43,692 bases of DNA from Azospirillum brasilense (GCF_003349955.1 NZ_QLKQ01000067.1:1-43692), one strand, 5' to 3'. Counted from the first letter of the stretch, positions 8,483-18,533 are shown. Notes: generated from the letters alone by a model not told the origin. Numbers and translations: made by a program.

Positions 8483-9426
8483 CGCGGCAGTTCCACGTCG
8501 ACCGGCAAACCGGGGTTGAGCGCCGCCCCGTCGTCCAGCCGTGCCTCGACGCGGAAGACCAGCTTCTCGCGGCTGCCGACGCTGTAGATCACCGGCGGGG
8601 TGTATTCCACCCGTGGCGCCACGTAGGTCACGCGCGCCGACAGGCCGGGCGGGCAACCGTCGCAGCGCACCGTCACCCGGTCGCCCGGACGGACGCGGGC
8701 CATCAGCGGCTCCGGGACGAAGACCACCAGCTTCCGCTTCGACGGCGGCAGCAGCGAGACCACCGGGGCGCCCGCCGGCACCCATTCGCCGGGATTGAAC
8801 AGCGTGTCCTCGACCAGCGCCGCCTCGGGCGCAAGCGGGGCCAGTTCGGCGAGGCGCTTCTCCGCCTGGGCCAGCGCCGCCTCGGCCTGGGCGACGGCGT
8901 CCTCCGCCGCGCGGATCTGGTCGGGACGGGCCGGCAGGTTGGAGACGGCCAGTTGCGCGGTCAGCTCCTCCAGCCGCGCGCGGTCGCGGTCGCGGGTGGC
9001 GCGGGCGGCGTCCAGACGGTCGTCGGAGCTGACCTTGCGGGCCACCAGCGTCCGTTGCCGCGCCAGCTCCGCTTCGGAATAGCGCAACGCCGCCTCGGCC
9101 TGGGCGCGCTGGGCGGCGACCACCGCCAGCTCGTCGGGGCGCCGGCCCGTCCGCAGGTCGGCCAACTGCGCCCGCACCTGCGCCAACGCGGCGGCGAGCC
9201 GGTCGCGCTCCGCCCGCGCGCTGGTGCGGTCAAGCGCGAAAAGCGGAGCGCCCGCCTCCACCCGCCCGCCGCGCGTCACCGCCAGCGTGTCGAGCGTCCC
9301 GGCCACCGGGGCGGCGATGCGCAGATACTCGCCCTCGGCGTAGCCGTGGGCCAGCGGCACGGCGTCCCCGCCGCCCAGGCCGAGGACGGACAAAGCCGCC
9401 GCCAGCGTGTCGGCGATCCAGCTCAT
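8479..9426 (-). CDS. HlyD-family membrane fusion (periplasmic adaptor) protein
   Basis: A 315-residue adaptor linking the inner-membrane exporter to an outer-membrane channel. The N-terminal segment (residues about 1-20) is hydrophobic. A biotinyl-lipoyl-like half-motif follows (IAAPVAGTLDTLAVTRGGRVEAGAPLF), then a long Ala/Arg/Glu-rich coiled coil (about 70-200) and a beta-barrel domain with GEWVPAGAPVVSLLP. The start overlaps the TetR stop (ATGA, 9423-9426), and its stop overlaps the ATPase start. The three genes are therefore one tightly coupled unit. Confidence 0.9.
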   Translation of the reverse strand: MSWIADTLAAALSVLGLGGGDAVPLAHGYAEGEYLRIAAPVAGTLDTLAVTRGGRVEAGAPLFALDRTSARAERDRLAAALAQVRAQLADLRTGRRPDELAVVAAQRAQAEAALRYSEAELARQRTLVARKVSSDDRLDAARATRDRDRARLEELTAQLAVSNLPARPDQIRAAEDAVAQAEAALAQAEKRLAELAPLAPEAALVEDTLFNPGEWVPAGAPVVSLLPPSKRKLVVFVPEPLMARVRPGDRVTVRCDGCPPGLSARVTYVAPRVEYTPPVIYSVGSREKLVFRVEARLDDGAALNPGLPVDVELPR

Positions 9427-10073
9427 GACGGCGGTCCTCCCTCCGGGGCGAGCGTCCGGCGCAGCGCGTCGAGATGGGCGGCCAGCAGGGCGGCGACGTC
9501 CGGCGGGCGGCCCTCCAGCGCCTCGAAGGAGGAGCGCCACAGAGCGCTCATCAGCATCGGCGCGACGATCAGCCGGACGGTCGAGTCGACGTCCACCGGG
9601 CGGAACTCTCCGCAGGCCATGCCGCGCTCCAGCACCGCCGCCAGCAGGGCGAAGGCGCGGCGGATCACCTCGTCGTAATAGAAGCGGGCGAGGTCGGGGA
9701 AATTGCCGGCCTCGGCGATGATCAGCTTGGGAATGGCGCCGGCGCGGGATTTCAGGATGCGCGTCGCGAAAAGGGTCAGCAGCGTTTCCAGAACGGCGAA
9801 GCTCGGTCCCTGCGCCCCGGCGAGCAGACGCTCGGCCATGTCCAGGTTGGGCAGGATGGCCTCGCGGACCACCGCCTTGAACAGCTCCTCCTTGTTCGGG
9901 AAGTAGAGATAGAGCGTGCCCTTGCTGACCCCGGCCCGCGCCGCGACGTCGTCCAGCCGGGCCGCCGCGAAGCCGCGCTCGCCGAAGACGGTCAGGGCGG
10001 CGTCGACGATCTCCCGGGGGCGCGCCTGCTTGCGGCGGCGCCAGCGCGGAACGGCGGGATCATCCTCCGGCAT
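9423..10073 (-). CDS. TetR-family transcriptional repressor of the efflux operon
   Basis: A 216-residue regulator. Residues about 18-64 form the TetR helix-turn-helix (REIVDAALTVFGERGFAAARLDDVAARAGVSKGT, then LYLYFPNKEELF). The remainder is a helical ligand-binding domain with the TetR_C-type ending. It is the first gene of the TetR-HlyD-ATPase operon, and a 20-base palindrome lies 24 bases upstream of its start. The efflux substrate is unknown. The same intergenic region also feeds nifA in the opposite direction. Confidence 0.92.
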   Translation of the reverse strand: MPEDDPAVPRWRRRKQARPREIVDAALTVFGERGFAAARLDDVAARAGVSKGTLYLYFPNKEELFKAVVREAILPNLDMAERLLAGAQGPSFAVLETLLTLFATRILKSRAGAIPKLIIAEAGNFPDLARFYYDEVIRRAFALLAAVLERGMACGEFRPVDVDSTVRLIVAPMLMSALWRSSFEALEGRPPDVAALLAAHLDALRRTLAPEGGPPS

Positions 10074-10097
10074 GCCGTCCTCCAGGGTGGAGAAAAT

Positions 10098-10117
10098 ATT
10101 ACTGACCAGTCAGTAAT
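10098..10117. promoter_or_regulatory. Probable TetR operator
   Basis: Perfect inverted repeat with nine-base arms, ATTACTGAC and GTCAGTAAT, separated by CA. It lies 24 bases upstream of the TetR start and about 320 bases upstream of nifA. The position and symmetry are those of an autoregulatory TetR operator, and TGAC-N2-GTCA cores are common in this family. Confidence 0.8.
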
Positions 10118-10440
10118 TAGTGCGGAAACGATGGAAACACCAGTTTTCTCAAGGGTTGCGCCGTTCTGCCGCAGCCATAAGTCATTGTGCGCCGCAGCAA
10201 CTGATATGCAAAAGGGCTTGCCTTTCGACCGAGAGTTTCCGAAACTTTCGACAGTCCGCAGCGCGAACGGCTTGTCACGGAAGCACGCGCGGCGGGCGCA
10301 CCGGTGGTCAAAGGCGCCGATCGGAAACGAGCGCACACCCCACCCCGGGAGGAACGGTTCAAGGCGCCGTGCCGGGATCGCATCGACGAGCGCGCTGGTG
10401 CGCGGCGTCCGGAGTCCCGGTTGAGCAGGGGGTGTCGATC
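10118..10440. promoter_or_regulatory. nifA upstream region with an imperfect palindrome
   Basis: This 323-base spacer has no convincing gene; the plus-strand frame that is open through it has no ribosome site and does not resemble NifA. It contains a 19-base near-palindrome at 10231-10249, GAGAGTTTC-C-GAAACTTTC, with eight of nine arm pairs matching, which is a plausible binding site for a regulator. No GG-N10-GC sigma54 promoter and no TGT-N10-ACA site was found, so nifA here is probably not self-activated and uses a sigma70-type promoter. Confidence 0.5.
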
Positions 10441-12324
<1,884 letters not shown>

Positions 12325-12346
12325 GGGGCGGGGAACAGCGGGCCGA

Positions 12347-13393
12347 TCAGTAACGGGCGGCCAATCCGATCATGTACGCGCGATCCACCGGCTCTCCCTG
12401 AGCGATGGTGGCGCCCGCTGATGACGGCGTCGGGAGGTCCCGGGAGCGCTGGACAGGATCGGGGGGACGGTCGACCTGATACACCGTGTGCCCTCCCAAC
12501 TCACCGACCTTGCGCATTTCCGCAAAGGACGCCTGGAGAAACTCGCGCAGCTTCCTGCCGTAGTCGAGAGGATTCGAATAGTCGCGGGCATCCGGCGGCG
12601 AAGCGCCCGGCAGCGCGTTCAGGGGCTTGACCAGGGCGTCGTCCACCGAATAGCCCTGATCGGCCGCCACCTTGCGGGAGGCCGACAAACCCGCCCGCTC
12701 CGACAGGATGGCGGCGGCGTCCTCTTCGCCGGTCTTGCGCAGCGCCTTGTCGATCGCGTCGAGATCGACGCCCAACGCCTTCAGGCTGTAGGTGGCATCC
12801 CCCTGCTTTTTGGTGGAGTTCAGGCGGGAATCGGAAAAGTCCATGGAGAAGAAGCCCGGCATGATGTAGCGCGACATCCCCATCCGGTCCTTCGCCAGGA
12901 GCGGATTCATCGTCCGCGCCGCCAGATCGGTCGATGCCGACGCCCGTTCGTCCTCGCTCATCGCCGCGGTCAGCTTGTCCATCAGCGACGACCGCCGGGC
13001 CAGCGTCTGGGACAAGGCACCGCGCAGATCGTCGACGCTGGTCGCCTCATCGAAGAAAAGATCGGCGTGATCGTTGTTGTACATGCGCTGAGTCGCGCCC
13101 ATGGCGCTGACGCGGGACTGCTTCAGCCGCTGCGTGAGGGCGTCGTTGACCGTCTCGCCGCTGATCTTCCCGCTGTCGACGAGATCGGCCAACTGCTGGC
13201 GCTGGGCGTCCGACAGGGCACCGAAGGCGGTCAGTCCGTCGCCGCGAAGCGCCCCACCCAACCCGCTCAGCGCCACGCGATCGGACGCGGCAGCGCCGCT
13301 CGCGGCGGTCGCCCCCGGCGATGGCGAGGCCCCGGTGGACCGGGGCAGGATCGGAAACGATGAAGCGGCCGATGCCACGCCCGATACCGTCAT
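12347..13393 (-). CDS. Hypothetical protein, convergent to nifA
   Basis: A 348-residue protein with no family I recognise. The start at 13393 follows GGGAGGGG directly. Residues 1-45 are Ala/Ser/Pro-rich without charge (VSGVASAASSFPILPRST). The rest is mainly helical with many Asp/Arg/Leu, e.g. LSDAQRQQLADLVDSGKISGETVNDAL. The N-terminal style, low complexity followed by helices, resembles flagellar or exported accessory proteins of alphaproteobacteria, but this is a weak inference. It ends 22 bases from the nifA stop, tail to tail, and has ordinary codon use. Confidence 0.7.
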   Translation of the reverse strand: MTVSGVASAASSFPILPRSTGASPSPGATAASGAAASDRVALSGLGGALRGDGLTAFGALSDAQRQQLADLVDSGKISGETVNDALTQRLKQSRVSAMGATQRMYNNDHADLFFDEATSVDDLRGALSQTLARRSSLMDKLTAAMSEDERASASTDLAARTMNPLLAKDRMGMSRYIMPGFFSMDFSDSRLNSTKKQGDATYSLKALGVDLDAIDKALRKTGEEDAAAILSERAGLSASRKVAADQGYSVDDALVKPLNALPGASPPDARDYSNPLDYGRKLREFLQASFAEMRKVGELGGHTVYQVDRPPDPVQRSRDLPTPSSAGATIAQGEPVDRAYMIGLAARY

Positions 13394-13564
13394 GATCCCC
13401 TCCCTGGAAGACAGGCCGGCGGCGATGCACGTCCAACCGCGGCGAACTCTCTGCACCGCATCTTATGAGGGAAGAAACAAACGCGCAATATAACCCTTGA
13501 GGGCCGACCGGCGATCCGGCTGCGGCACGTCAGCCGCGCGGCCTGTGGGTTCCAAGGCCCCTGT

Positions 13565-13581
13565 AACCGTTACGAACGGTT
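13565..13581. promoter_or_regulatory. Inverted repeat upstream of the cyclase-FHA gene
   Basis: AACCGT-TACGA-ACGGTT, a perfect six-base inverted repeat with a five-base centre, lies 77 bases before the cyclase start in the 264-base space between divergently transcribed genes. It could be an operator; no regulator is identified. Confidence 0.35.
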
Positions 13582-13657
13582 GTGATATGACAGTGGAACA
13601 CCGGCTTTACGCTGTGCCCCGCTTCCCGCAACCTCCAGCTTCGGGCCTTTGCACGGG

Positions 13658-14548
13658 ATGGAAAAGCCCCTCGCGCTCCTCTTCGTGGACATCGCCGACA
13701 GCACGCTGCTCTATGAGCTGGCGGGCGACCGCAAGGCGGCGGCGCTGACCCAGCGGGTGCTGGAGGGCCTGCGCCGGATCGTCGGGGAGAACGACGGCAC
13801 GGTGGTGAAAAGCCTCGGCGACGGGCTGCTGGCCTGCTTCCCCAGGAGCGACGGCGCCACCCGCGCCGCGCTCGCCATGATGGAGCGGCAAGGCGAGTTC
13901 GGGCTGCGCCTGCGCGCCGGTCTGCATTTCGGCCCGGTGATCGCCGGCCCCGGCGACCTCTACGGCGACGCCTGCAACGTCGCCGCCCGGCTGGAATCCA
14001 TCGCCCGCCCCGGCGAGATCCTGGCGACCGACGATCTGGTCGACCGCCTCTCACCGCCGCTGCGGACGCGGACCCGCCTTCTGAACAGCGTTGCGGTGAA
14101 GGGAAAGGCGGCCCCGGTCCGCGTCCACCAGATCCGCGACGGCAGCGCCGCGCCGGAGGCCGAGGACAACGCCACCGTCGCCCTGACCACATCGGTTCCC
14201 GGCAGCGGGCGCGGCCTGCCGTCCCTGCGGCTGTCCGGGCGCCGCGCCGAGGCGACGCTGACCCCGCTGCTGCCGCGCGTCACGGTGGGGCGCGACGAGG
14301 GCTGCGGCCTGCGCATCCCGTCGCGCCGCACCTCGCGCCAGCACGCGGTGATCGACTTCAGCCGCGGCGGCTTCCTGCTGACCGACCATTCGACCAACGG
14401 CACCTTCATCCGCACGGGCGAGTCCCCCTCCCTGCTGCTGCGCCGCGATTCGACGAAGCTGACCGGAAGCGGGCTCATCGGGTTCGGAGGGGAGCCGCTG
14501 CGGCCGGACGAGGACCATGTCCTGACCTTCCAGGTCGGGAGCGCGTGA
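13658..14548 (+). CDS. Class III adenylate/guanylate cyclase fused to an FHA domain
   Basis: A 296-residue soluble protein. The cyclase domain (about 5-160) retains the residues needed for catalysis: metal-binding Asp11 (FVDIADST) and Asp55 (KSLGDG), Lys51 in the KSLGDG loop, Asp104 in the GDLYGDACN segment, and Asn107/Arg111 for the transition state. Residues about 190-296 form an FHA phosphothreonine-binding domain with GRDEGCG, SRQHA and HSTNGTF. The order cyclase then FHA suggests a cyclic-nucleotide output positioned by binding a phosphorylated partner. The ATG at 13658 is preferred over a TTG nine bases earlier. The gene sits between nifA and nifB but has no NifA-type promoter of its own. 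Confidence 0.85.
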   Translation: MEKPLALLFVDIADSTLLYELAGDRKAAALTQRVLEGLRRIVGENDGTVVKSLGDGLLACFPRSDGATRAALAMMERQGEFGLRLRAGLHFGPVIAGPGDLYGDACNVAARLESIARPGEILATDDLVDRLSPPLRTRTRLLNSVAVKGKAAPVRVHQIRDGSAAPEAEDNATVALTTSVPGSGRGLPSLRLSGRRAEATLTPLLPRVTVGRDEGCGLRIPSRRTSRQHAVIDFSRGGFLLTDHSTNGTFIRTGESPSLLLRRDSTKLTGSGLIGFGGEPLRPDEDHVLTFQVGSA

Positions 14549-14583
14549 TGCCCCCCTTATCATAGGGCAGTGCAGTCGGCCTC

Positions 14584-14771
14584 TTAACCCTCTCTCCTCT
14601 GGGGAGAGGGTGGCCCGTAGGGCCTCTCGCGCTGGCTGAAAACCAGCGCTGACGGCGGCAGGCGGATGCCTCTGGCATCCGCTGAGAGCCGGTGAGGGGG
14701 TTGCGCTTTTGCCGGACATAGCGCCAAGCACAACCCCCTCACCCTAACCCTCTCCCCTGAGGGGAGAGGGG
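14584..14771. repeat. Composite paired palindromic repeat (long form)
   Basis: Two G/C-rich hairpins of the type CCCTCTCC-CTCTGGGGAGAGGG lie at the two ends and face each other. Between them GGTGAGGGGGTTGCGCTTTTGCCGGAC, written in two parts here as GGTGAGGGGGTTGC and GCTTTTGCCGGAC, leads to CAACCCCCTCACCCTAACC. The same core, in opposite orientation, is found at 22764-22883. This copy has an extra 60-base middle with CTGGCTGAAAACCAGCG and CGGATGCC-TCTG-GGCATCCG-like hairpins. It lies between the cyclase-FHA gene and the nifB regulatory region. Confidence 0.8.
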
Positions 14772-14796
14772 ACTTCAGACACGATTGCCGCCCCCG

Positions 14797-14812
14797 TGTC
14801 GGGTCCCCGACA
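14797..14812. promoter_or_regulatory. NifA upstream activator site 1 of nifB
   Basis: TGT-N10-ACA, and the site is almost fully palindromic (TGTCGGG-TC-CCCGACA). It lies 114 bases before the -24 element of the nifB promoter. Confidence 0.8.
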
Positions 14813-14853
14813 GGCGGCGTCATTGTCGGCCATTGTTGGGCTTTGTCCGCCTT

Positions 14854-14869
14854 TGTCGGATTGCCGACA
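14854..14869. promoter_or_regulatory. NifA upstream activator site 2 of nifB
   Basis: TGTCGGATTGCCGACA fits TGT-N10-ACA and is nearly palindromic. It lies 57 bases before the -24 element. Additional TGTCGG/TGTTGG half-sites occur between the two full sites. Confidence 0.85.
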
Positions 14870-14926
14870 TGGTCCACACGCCCGACACATCCCCATAACA
14901 CACTGAAACTCCACAATTCACCCGAT

Positions 14927-14941
14927 TGGCCCCGAACTTGC
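14927..14941 (+). promoter_or_regulatory. Sigma54 promoter of the nifB operon
   Basis: TGGCCC-N5-TTGC, with GG and GC separated by ten bases. It lies 53 bases upstream of the nifB ATG and downstream of two NifA sites. Confidence 0.9.
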
Positions 14942-14994
14942 TTTTAACGACCCGACCAAGGGCGCCGACGGCGCGGCTGGGAAGGGAGTGGACG

Positions 14995-16551
14995 ATGGCC
15001 AACGTTATTTCGCTCGACAGCATCCTGGGCGTGGGTGAGCTGAAAGCCGCCGCCGAGGCGCCGCCCGCCGCCGCCTCCGGCTGCGCGTCCTCCTCCTGCG
15101 GGTCGTCGGACGGCCCCGCCGACATGGCGCCGGAGGTGTGGGAGAAGGTGAAGAACCATCCCTGCTACTCCGAGGAGGCGCATCACTACTTCGCCCGCAT
15201 GCACGTCGCCGTGGCGCCGGCTTGCAACATCCAGTGCAACTACTGCAACCGGAAATACGACTGTTCGAACGAGAGCCGGCCGGGCGTGGTTTCCGAGAAG
15301 CTGACCCCCGATCAGGCGCTCCGCAAGATCATGGCGGTGGCCAAGGAAATCCCGCAGCTCTCGGTCATCGGCATCGCCGGCCCCGGCGACAGTCTGGCGG
15401 CGGGCGGCAAGAACACCTTCAAGACCTTCGAGATGCTGGCGAAGAAGGCGCCGGACCTCAAGCTGTGCCTGTCCACCAACGGTCTGGCCCTGCCCGACCA
15501 TGTGGACACCATCGCGAACTACAACATCGACCACGTCACGATCACCATCAACATGGTCGATCCCGAGGTCGGGCAGCACATCTACCCGTGGATCTTCCAC
15601 GACCACAAGCGCTGGACCGGCCTGGACGCCGCGAAGATCCTGCACGAGCGCCAGATGCTCGGGCTGGAGATGCTGACCTCGCGCGGCATCCTGGTGAAGG
15701 TGAACTCCGTCATGATCCCGGGGATCAACGACGAGCACCTGATGGACGTGAACAAGGCCGTGAAGTCGCGCGGCGCCTTCCTGCACAACATCATGCCGCT
15801 GATCTCCGACCCGGCGCACGGCACGCATTTCGGCCTGACCGGCCAGCGCGGCCCGACCGCGCAGGAGCTGAAGGTCCTGCAGGACCAGTGCGAGGGCGGG
15901 GCCAAGCTGATGCGCCACTGCCGCCAGTGCCGCGCCGACGCGGTCGGCCTGCTGGGCGAGGACCGCGGCTCCGAATTCACCATCGACCAGATCGAGGCGA
16001 TGGGCGAGGTGGAGTACGACCAGGAAGCCGCCCGCACCTACCGCGAGCATGTCGAGGGCGAGCGCGCCGGCCGCCACGCCGCCAAGGCCGCAGCACAGGC
16101 CGACGTCGCCGAGACGGTCGGCACCGAGGCGCAGCCGATCCTGATCGCCGTCGCCACCAAGGGCGGCGAGCGCATCAACGAGCATTTCGGCCACGCCAAG
16201 GAATTCCAGATCTACGAGGTCGGTCCGAAGGGCGCCAAGTTCGTCGGCCACCGCCGCGTCGACCAGTATTGCGAAGGCGGCTCGGGCGACGAGGACGCGC
16301 TGGGTGGCGTGCTGTCGGCGATCAACGACTGCACCGCGGTCTTCGTCGCCAAGATCGGCGGCTGCCCCTCGACGAGCCTCAAGGACGCGGGCATCGAGCC
16401 GGTTGACCGCTTCGCCTTCGAATACATCGAGGAGTCGGCATTGACCTACTTCAAGGACTACGCCGAGCGCCTCGGCCAAGGTGCGATCAACGCGCGCGAG
16501 GGGCAGGACGCGGTGATCCGCACCGGCGCCTTCACCGCCCGGCGCGCCTGA
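14995..16551 (+). CDS. nifB: Nitrogenase cofactor biosynthesis protein NifB
   Basis: Radical SAM enzyme that builds NifB-co, the Fe-S-carbide precursor of FeMo-co. It has 518 residues. The radical SAM motif CNIQCNYC gives Cys77, Cys81 and Cys84, and further conserved cysteines occur in KYDCSNES and CRQCRADAVG. A NifX-like C-terminal domain (about 380-500) starts at PILIAVATKGGERINEHFGHA, typical of the long proteobacterial form. The N-terminal leader has a small Cys/Ser cluster (SGCASSSCGSS). The start at 14995 has GGGAG eight to nine bases upstream; an upstream in-frame ATG lies before the promoter and is rejected. It is first in a long operon. Confidence 0.98.
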   Translation: MANVISLDSILGVGELKAAAEAPPAAASGCASSSCGSSDGPADMAPEVWEKVKNHPCYSEEAHHYFARMHVAVAPACNIQCNYCNRKYDCSNESRPGVVSEKLTPDQALRKIMAVAKEIPQLSVIGIAGPGDSLAAGGKNTFKTFEMLAKKAPDLKLCLSTNGLALPDHVDTIANYNIDHVTITINMVDPEVGQHIYPWIFHDHKRWTGLDAAKILHERQMLGLEMLTSRGILVKVNSVMIPGINDEHLMDVNKAVKSRGAFLHNIMPLISDPAHGTHFGLTGQRGPTAQELKVLQDQCEGGAKLMRHCRQCRADAVGLLGEDRGSEFTIDQIEAMGEVEYDQEAARTYREHVEGERAGRHAAKAAAQADVAETVGTEAQPILIAVATKGGERINEHFGHAKEFQIYEVGPKGAKFVGHRRVDQYCEGGSGDEDALGGVLSAINDCTAVFVAKIGGCPSTSLKDAGIEPVDRFAFEYIEESALTYFKDYAERLGQGAINAREGQDAVIRTGAFTARRA

Positions 16552-16630
16552 TACCCAAGAGACCGACCAGAACCCACGGATTTACCCGGCGGCCCACCGC
16601 AACAGCCGCCCCACCTGCAAGGAGAGTGTC

Positions 16631-16822
16631 ATGGCTTACAAGATCAAGGCTTCCGACTGCACCGCCTGCGGCGCCTGCGAGGCCGAGTGCCCGAACAACG
16701 CCATCAGCTTCAAGAAGGGTGCCTACGCCATCAACGCCGACATGTGCACCGAGTGCAAGGGCCAGTTCTCCAGCCCGCAATGCGCCTCGGTCTGCCCGGC
16801 CGACTGCTGCGTCCCGGCCTGA
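16631..16822 (+). CDS. fdxN: 2[4Fe-4S] ferredoxin of the nifB operon
   Basis: A 63-residue ferredoxin with CTACGACEAECP for one cluster and C-x2-C-x8-C-x3-C (CTECKGQFSSPQCASVCP) for the other. The eight-residue insertion marks the Alvin/FdxN type. It immediately follows nifB (80 bases) and has AAGGAGAG before its ATG. FdxN-type ferredoxins are known as electron donors for nitrogenase or NifB reactions in diazotrophs; which of these applies here is inferred from position. The symbol is a family assignment; names differ between species. Confidence 0.9.
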   Translation: MAYKIKASDCTACGACEAECPNNAISFKKGAYAINADMCTECKGQFSSPQCASVCPADCCVPA

Positions 16823-16833
16823 TCGCCCGAAAC

Positions 16834-16861
16834 CCCTCTCCCGTCCCATCACGGGAGAGGG
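16834..16861. promoter_or_regulatory. Hairpin containing a ribosome binding site
   Basis: A perfect 11-base stem (CCCTCTCCCGT / ACGGGAGAGGG) with a six-base loop. Its 3' arm, GGGAGAGGG, is the only plausible Shine-Dalgarno sequence of the next gene, whose ATG starts five bases later. The hairpin looks like a member of the G/C-rich repeat family. Confidence 0.6.
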
Positions 16862-16866
16862 TGTCC

Positions 16867-17403
16867 ATGGAGCGCACCGCCATGCTGGACGAGGTGGATG
16901 AAGGTTGGCTCAACCGTCGTTACTACGGCGGCGACCTGCCGCCCGAGGCGGAGCGGTTCCTGCATCTCGCCGCCGCCAGCCACGCCGACGCCGAGGCGGC
17001 GCAGCGCTACCTTGCCCACGCCGCCGAGCTGGCGCCGGGGCACCGGCTGGTCGATCTCGGCCATTACAAGTTCCACTTCTACAAGGCGAACCTGGACACC
17101 GCCCTGCACTACGGCGAGCGGATGCTCGGCCACGCCATGGCGGCCATCGGCCTGAACCACACCGACTGGCGCATGGTCGGTAATGACCACGCGGACTTCG
17201 CGGGCCTGGCGCCGGCGCCGCGCCTGTTCCTGTTCGCCCTGACCGCGGTCGGCTACCTGCATCTGCGCCTGGGCCGTCTGGCCGAAGGGCGCGAGGCCTT
17301 GAACAAGGTCCGGGAGCTGGACCCGAAGGACCGCTTCGGAACCACCCGCCTGCTCGCCGCCGCCGATCGTTTCGAAGCCGGGCCGGAGGACGACGACCCA
17401 TGA
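16867..17403 (+). CDS. TPR-like nif-operon protein
   Basis: A 178-residue, mainly helical protein. HYKFHFYKANLDTALHYGERML and FALTAVGYLHLRLGRLAEGREALNKVRELDPKDRFG (given here only as landmarks) read as tetratricopeptide-like helix pairs. It is paralogous to the minus-strand gene at 40223-40720: both share YKF-F-K, an LxxAxxxGxxMxG-like helix, a TDW motif, PPRF/APRL-LF-L-A, and ExDPxDRxG. Function is not known; a scaffold role in cofactor assembly is possible from context. Its stop overlaps the start of the LRV gene (ATGA at 17400-17403). Confidence 0.85.
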   Translation: MERTAMLDEVDEGWLNRRYYGGDLPPEAERFLHLAAASHADAEAAQRYLAHAAELAPGHRLVDLGHYKFHFYKANLDTALHYGERMLGHAMAAIGLNHTDWRMVGNDHADFAGLAPAPRLFLFALTAVGYLHLRLGRLAEGREALNKVRELDPKDRFGTTRLLAAADRFEAGPEDDDP

Positions 17404-18173
17404 GCGACGACATCGACAAGGCGCTGGACTGGCTGGGCAACCCCGTCGATTGCGACGGCTGCGCCTACCGCGACCGGCTGGCCGAAGGGCGCTGCGAGCC
17501 GCTGCGCGCCTGCGTGCAGGACCGCTACGCCAAGCGCATCCAGCGTTTCTTCCAATGGAACGACGATCTGGCGGGCGAGCATCTCGACCATCCCTATTTC
17601 GAGGTCCGCGCCAACGCCGCCCGCTTCGCGCCGATCTTCATCGTGCCGCGGCTGATGGACGACCCCGACGAGACGGTGCGCGCCGCCGTCGCCCGCCGCC
17701 TGCCCCGCCGCCTGCTGCTGAAGATGCGCGGCGACCCCGACCGCGAGGTGCGCATCGCCATCGCCTCCCGGCTGGAGGACGCCGACCTTTCGCCGCTGAT
17801 GCGCGACCCCGATTACTCCGTGCGCCTGCGCGTCGCCCGCCGCGTGCCCGAGGGCATGCTGCCCGCCATGATGCACGACGAGGACCCGGAAATCCGGCTG
17901 GAGGTCGCCAACCGCATCGGGCTGGAATGGCTGATGAGCATGGCTTGGGACGACAGCGCCCGCGTCCGCATGGTCGTTGCCCGCCGCCTGCCGCCGGAAA
18001 AGCTGGCCGCGCTGATCCGCGACGCCGACTGGTGCGTGCGCTTCGTCGTCGCCAGCCGCCTGCCGCCCGAAGACCTCGCCCCGCTGACCGAGGACCCGGT
18101 GGACGACGTCCGCACCGTGGCGCAGAAGCGCCGCGCCGGACTGCCCGCCGCCGGCGACCTGATCCCCGATTGA
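17400..18173 (+). CDS. Leucine-rich repeat variant (LRV) Fe-S protein
   Basis: A 257-residue protein. Cys18, Cys21, Cys32 and Cys38 (CDGC and RCEPLRAC) form the N-terminal [4Fe-4S] site known from the Azotobacter vinelandii LRV protein. About eight 23-24 residue repeats follow (e.g. DPDETVRAAVARRLP, DPDREVRIAIASRLE, DPEIRLEVANRIG), giving a right-handed alpha/3-10 solenoid. LRV genes often sit next to nifB. The role is unproven; the fold suggests protein or cluster binding. It is translationally coupled to the TPR-like gene by a four-base overlap. Confidence 0.92.
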   Translation: MSDDIDKALDWLGNPVDCDGCAYRDRLAEGRCEPLRACVQDRYAKRIQRFFQWNDDLAGEHLDHPYFEVRANAARFAPIFIVPRLMDDPDETVRAAVARRLPRRLLLKMRGDPDREVRIAIASRLEDADLSPLMRDPDYSVRLRVARRVPEGMLPAMMHDEDPEIRLEVANRIGLEWLMSMAWDDSARVRMVVARRLPPEKLAALIRDADWCVRFVVASRLPPEDLAPLTEDPVDDVRTVAQKRRAGLPAAGDLIPD

Positions 18174-18213
18174 CGCCCCCGGCCCCCCGACCGACCGGAA
18201 CAAGGAGCACCGA

Positions 18214-18510
18214 ATGCGCGAGCGCGCCCGCGATCCGAACGAGACGATCGAACTGGAAGACCGCCCCGCCTTCGAGGAGGGCCAGAAGGTCCGCGCCCTT
18301 CGCGACGTGCGCAACGACGGCACCTATCCCGGACGCCCGATGGGCGACTTTCTGATCCGCACCGGGGACATCGGCTATGTGAAGTCGATCGGCACCTACT
18401 TGCAGATGTATTACATCTACGGCGTCGATTTTTACGAGAAGCGCATCATCGTCGGCATGCGCGCCAAGGAACTCGAACTGGTCGACGCCCGCTGCAACGA
18501 CCCGCAATGA
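18214..18510 (+). CDS. nifZ: Nitrogenase maturation protein NifZ
   Basis: A 98-residue NifZ-domain protein with the family features RNDGTYPG, LIRTGDIGYVKSIGTYLQ and YYIYGVDF. In Azotobacter, NifZ helps form the second P-cluster of the MoFe protein. An AAGGAG lies seven bases before the ATG. Its stop region overlaps a possible upstream start of the next, also NifZ-like, gene. Confidence 0.95.
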   Translation: MRERARDPNETIELEDRPAFEEGQKVRALRDVRNDGTYPGRPMGDFLIRTGDIGYVKSIGTYLQMYYIYGVDFYEKRIIVGMRAKELELVDARCNDPQ

Positions 18511-18533
18511 CCGTCTTGCCCAAGGAGCACCCG

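Noticed and set aside
14584..14771. Repeated hairpins as a CRISPR array
   Set aside because: There are no equally spaced direct repeats with unique spacers, and no cas genes nearby. The units are inverted palindromes.
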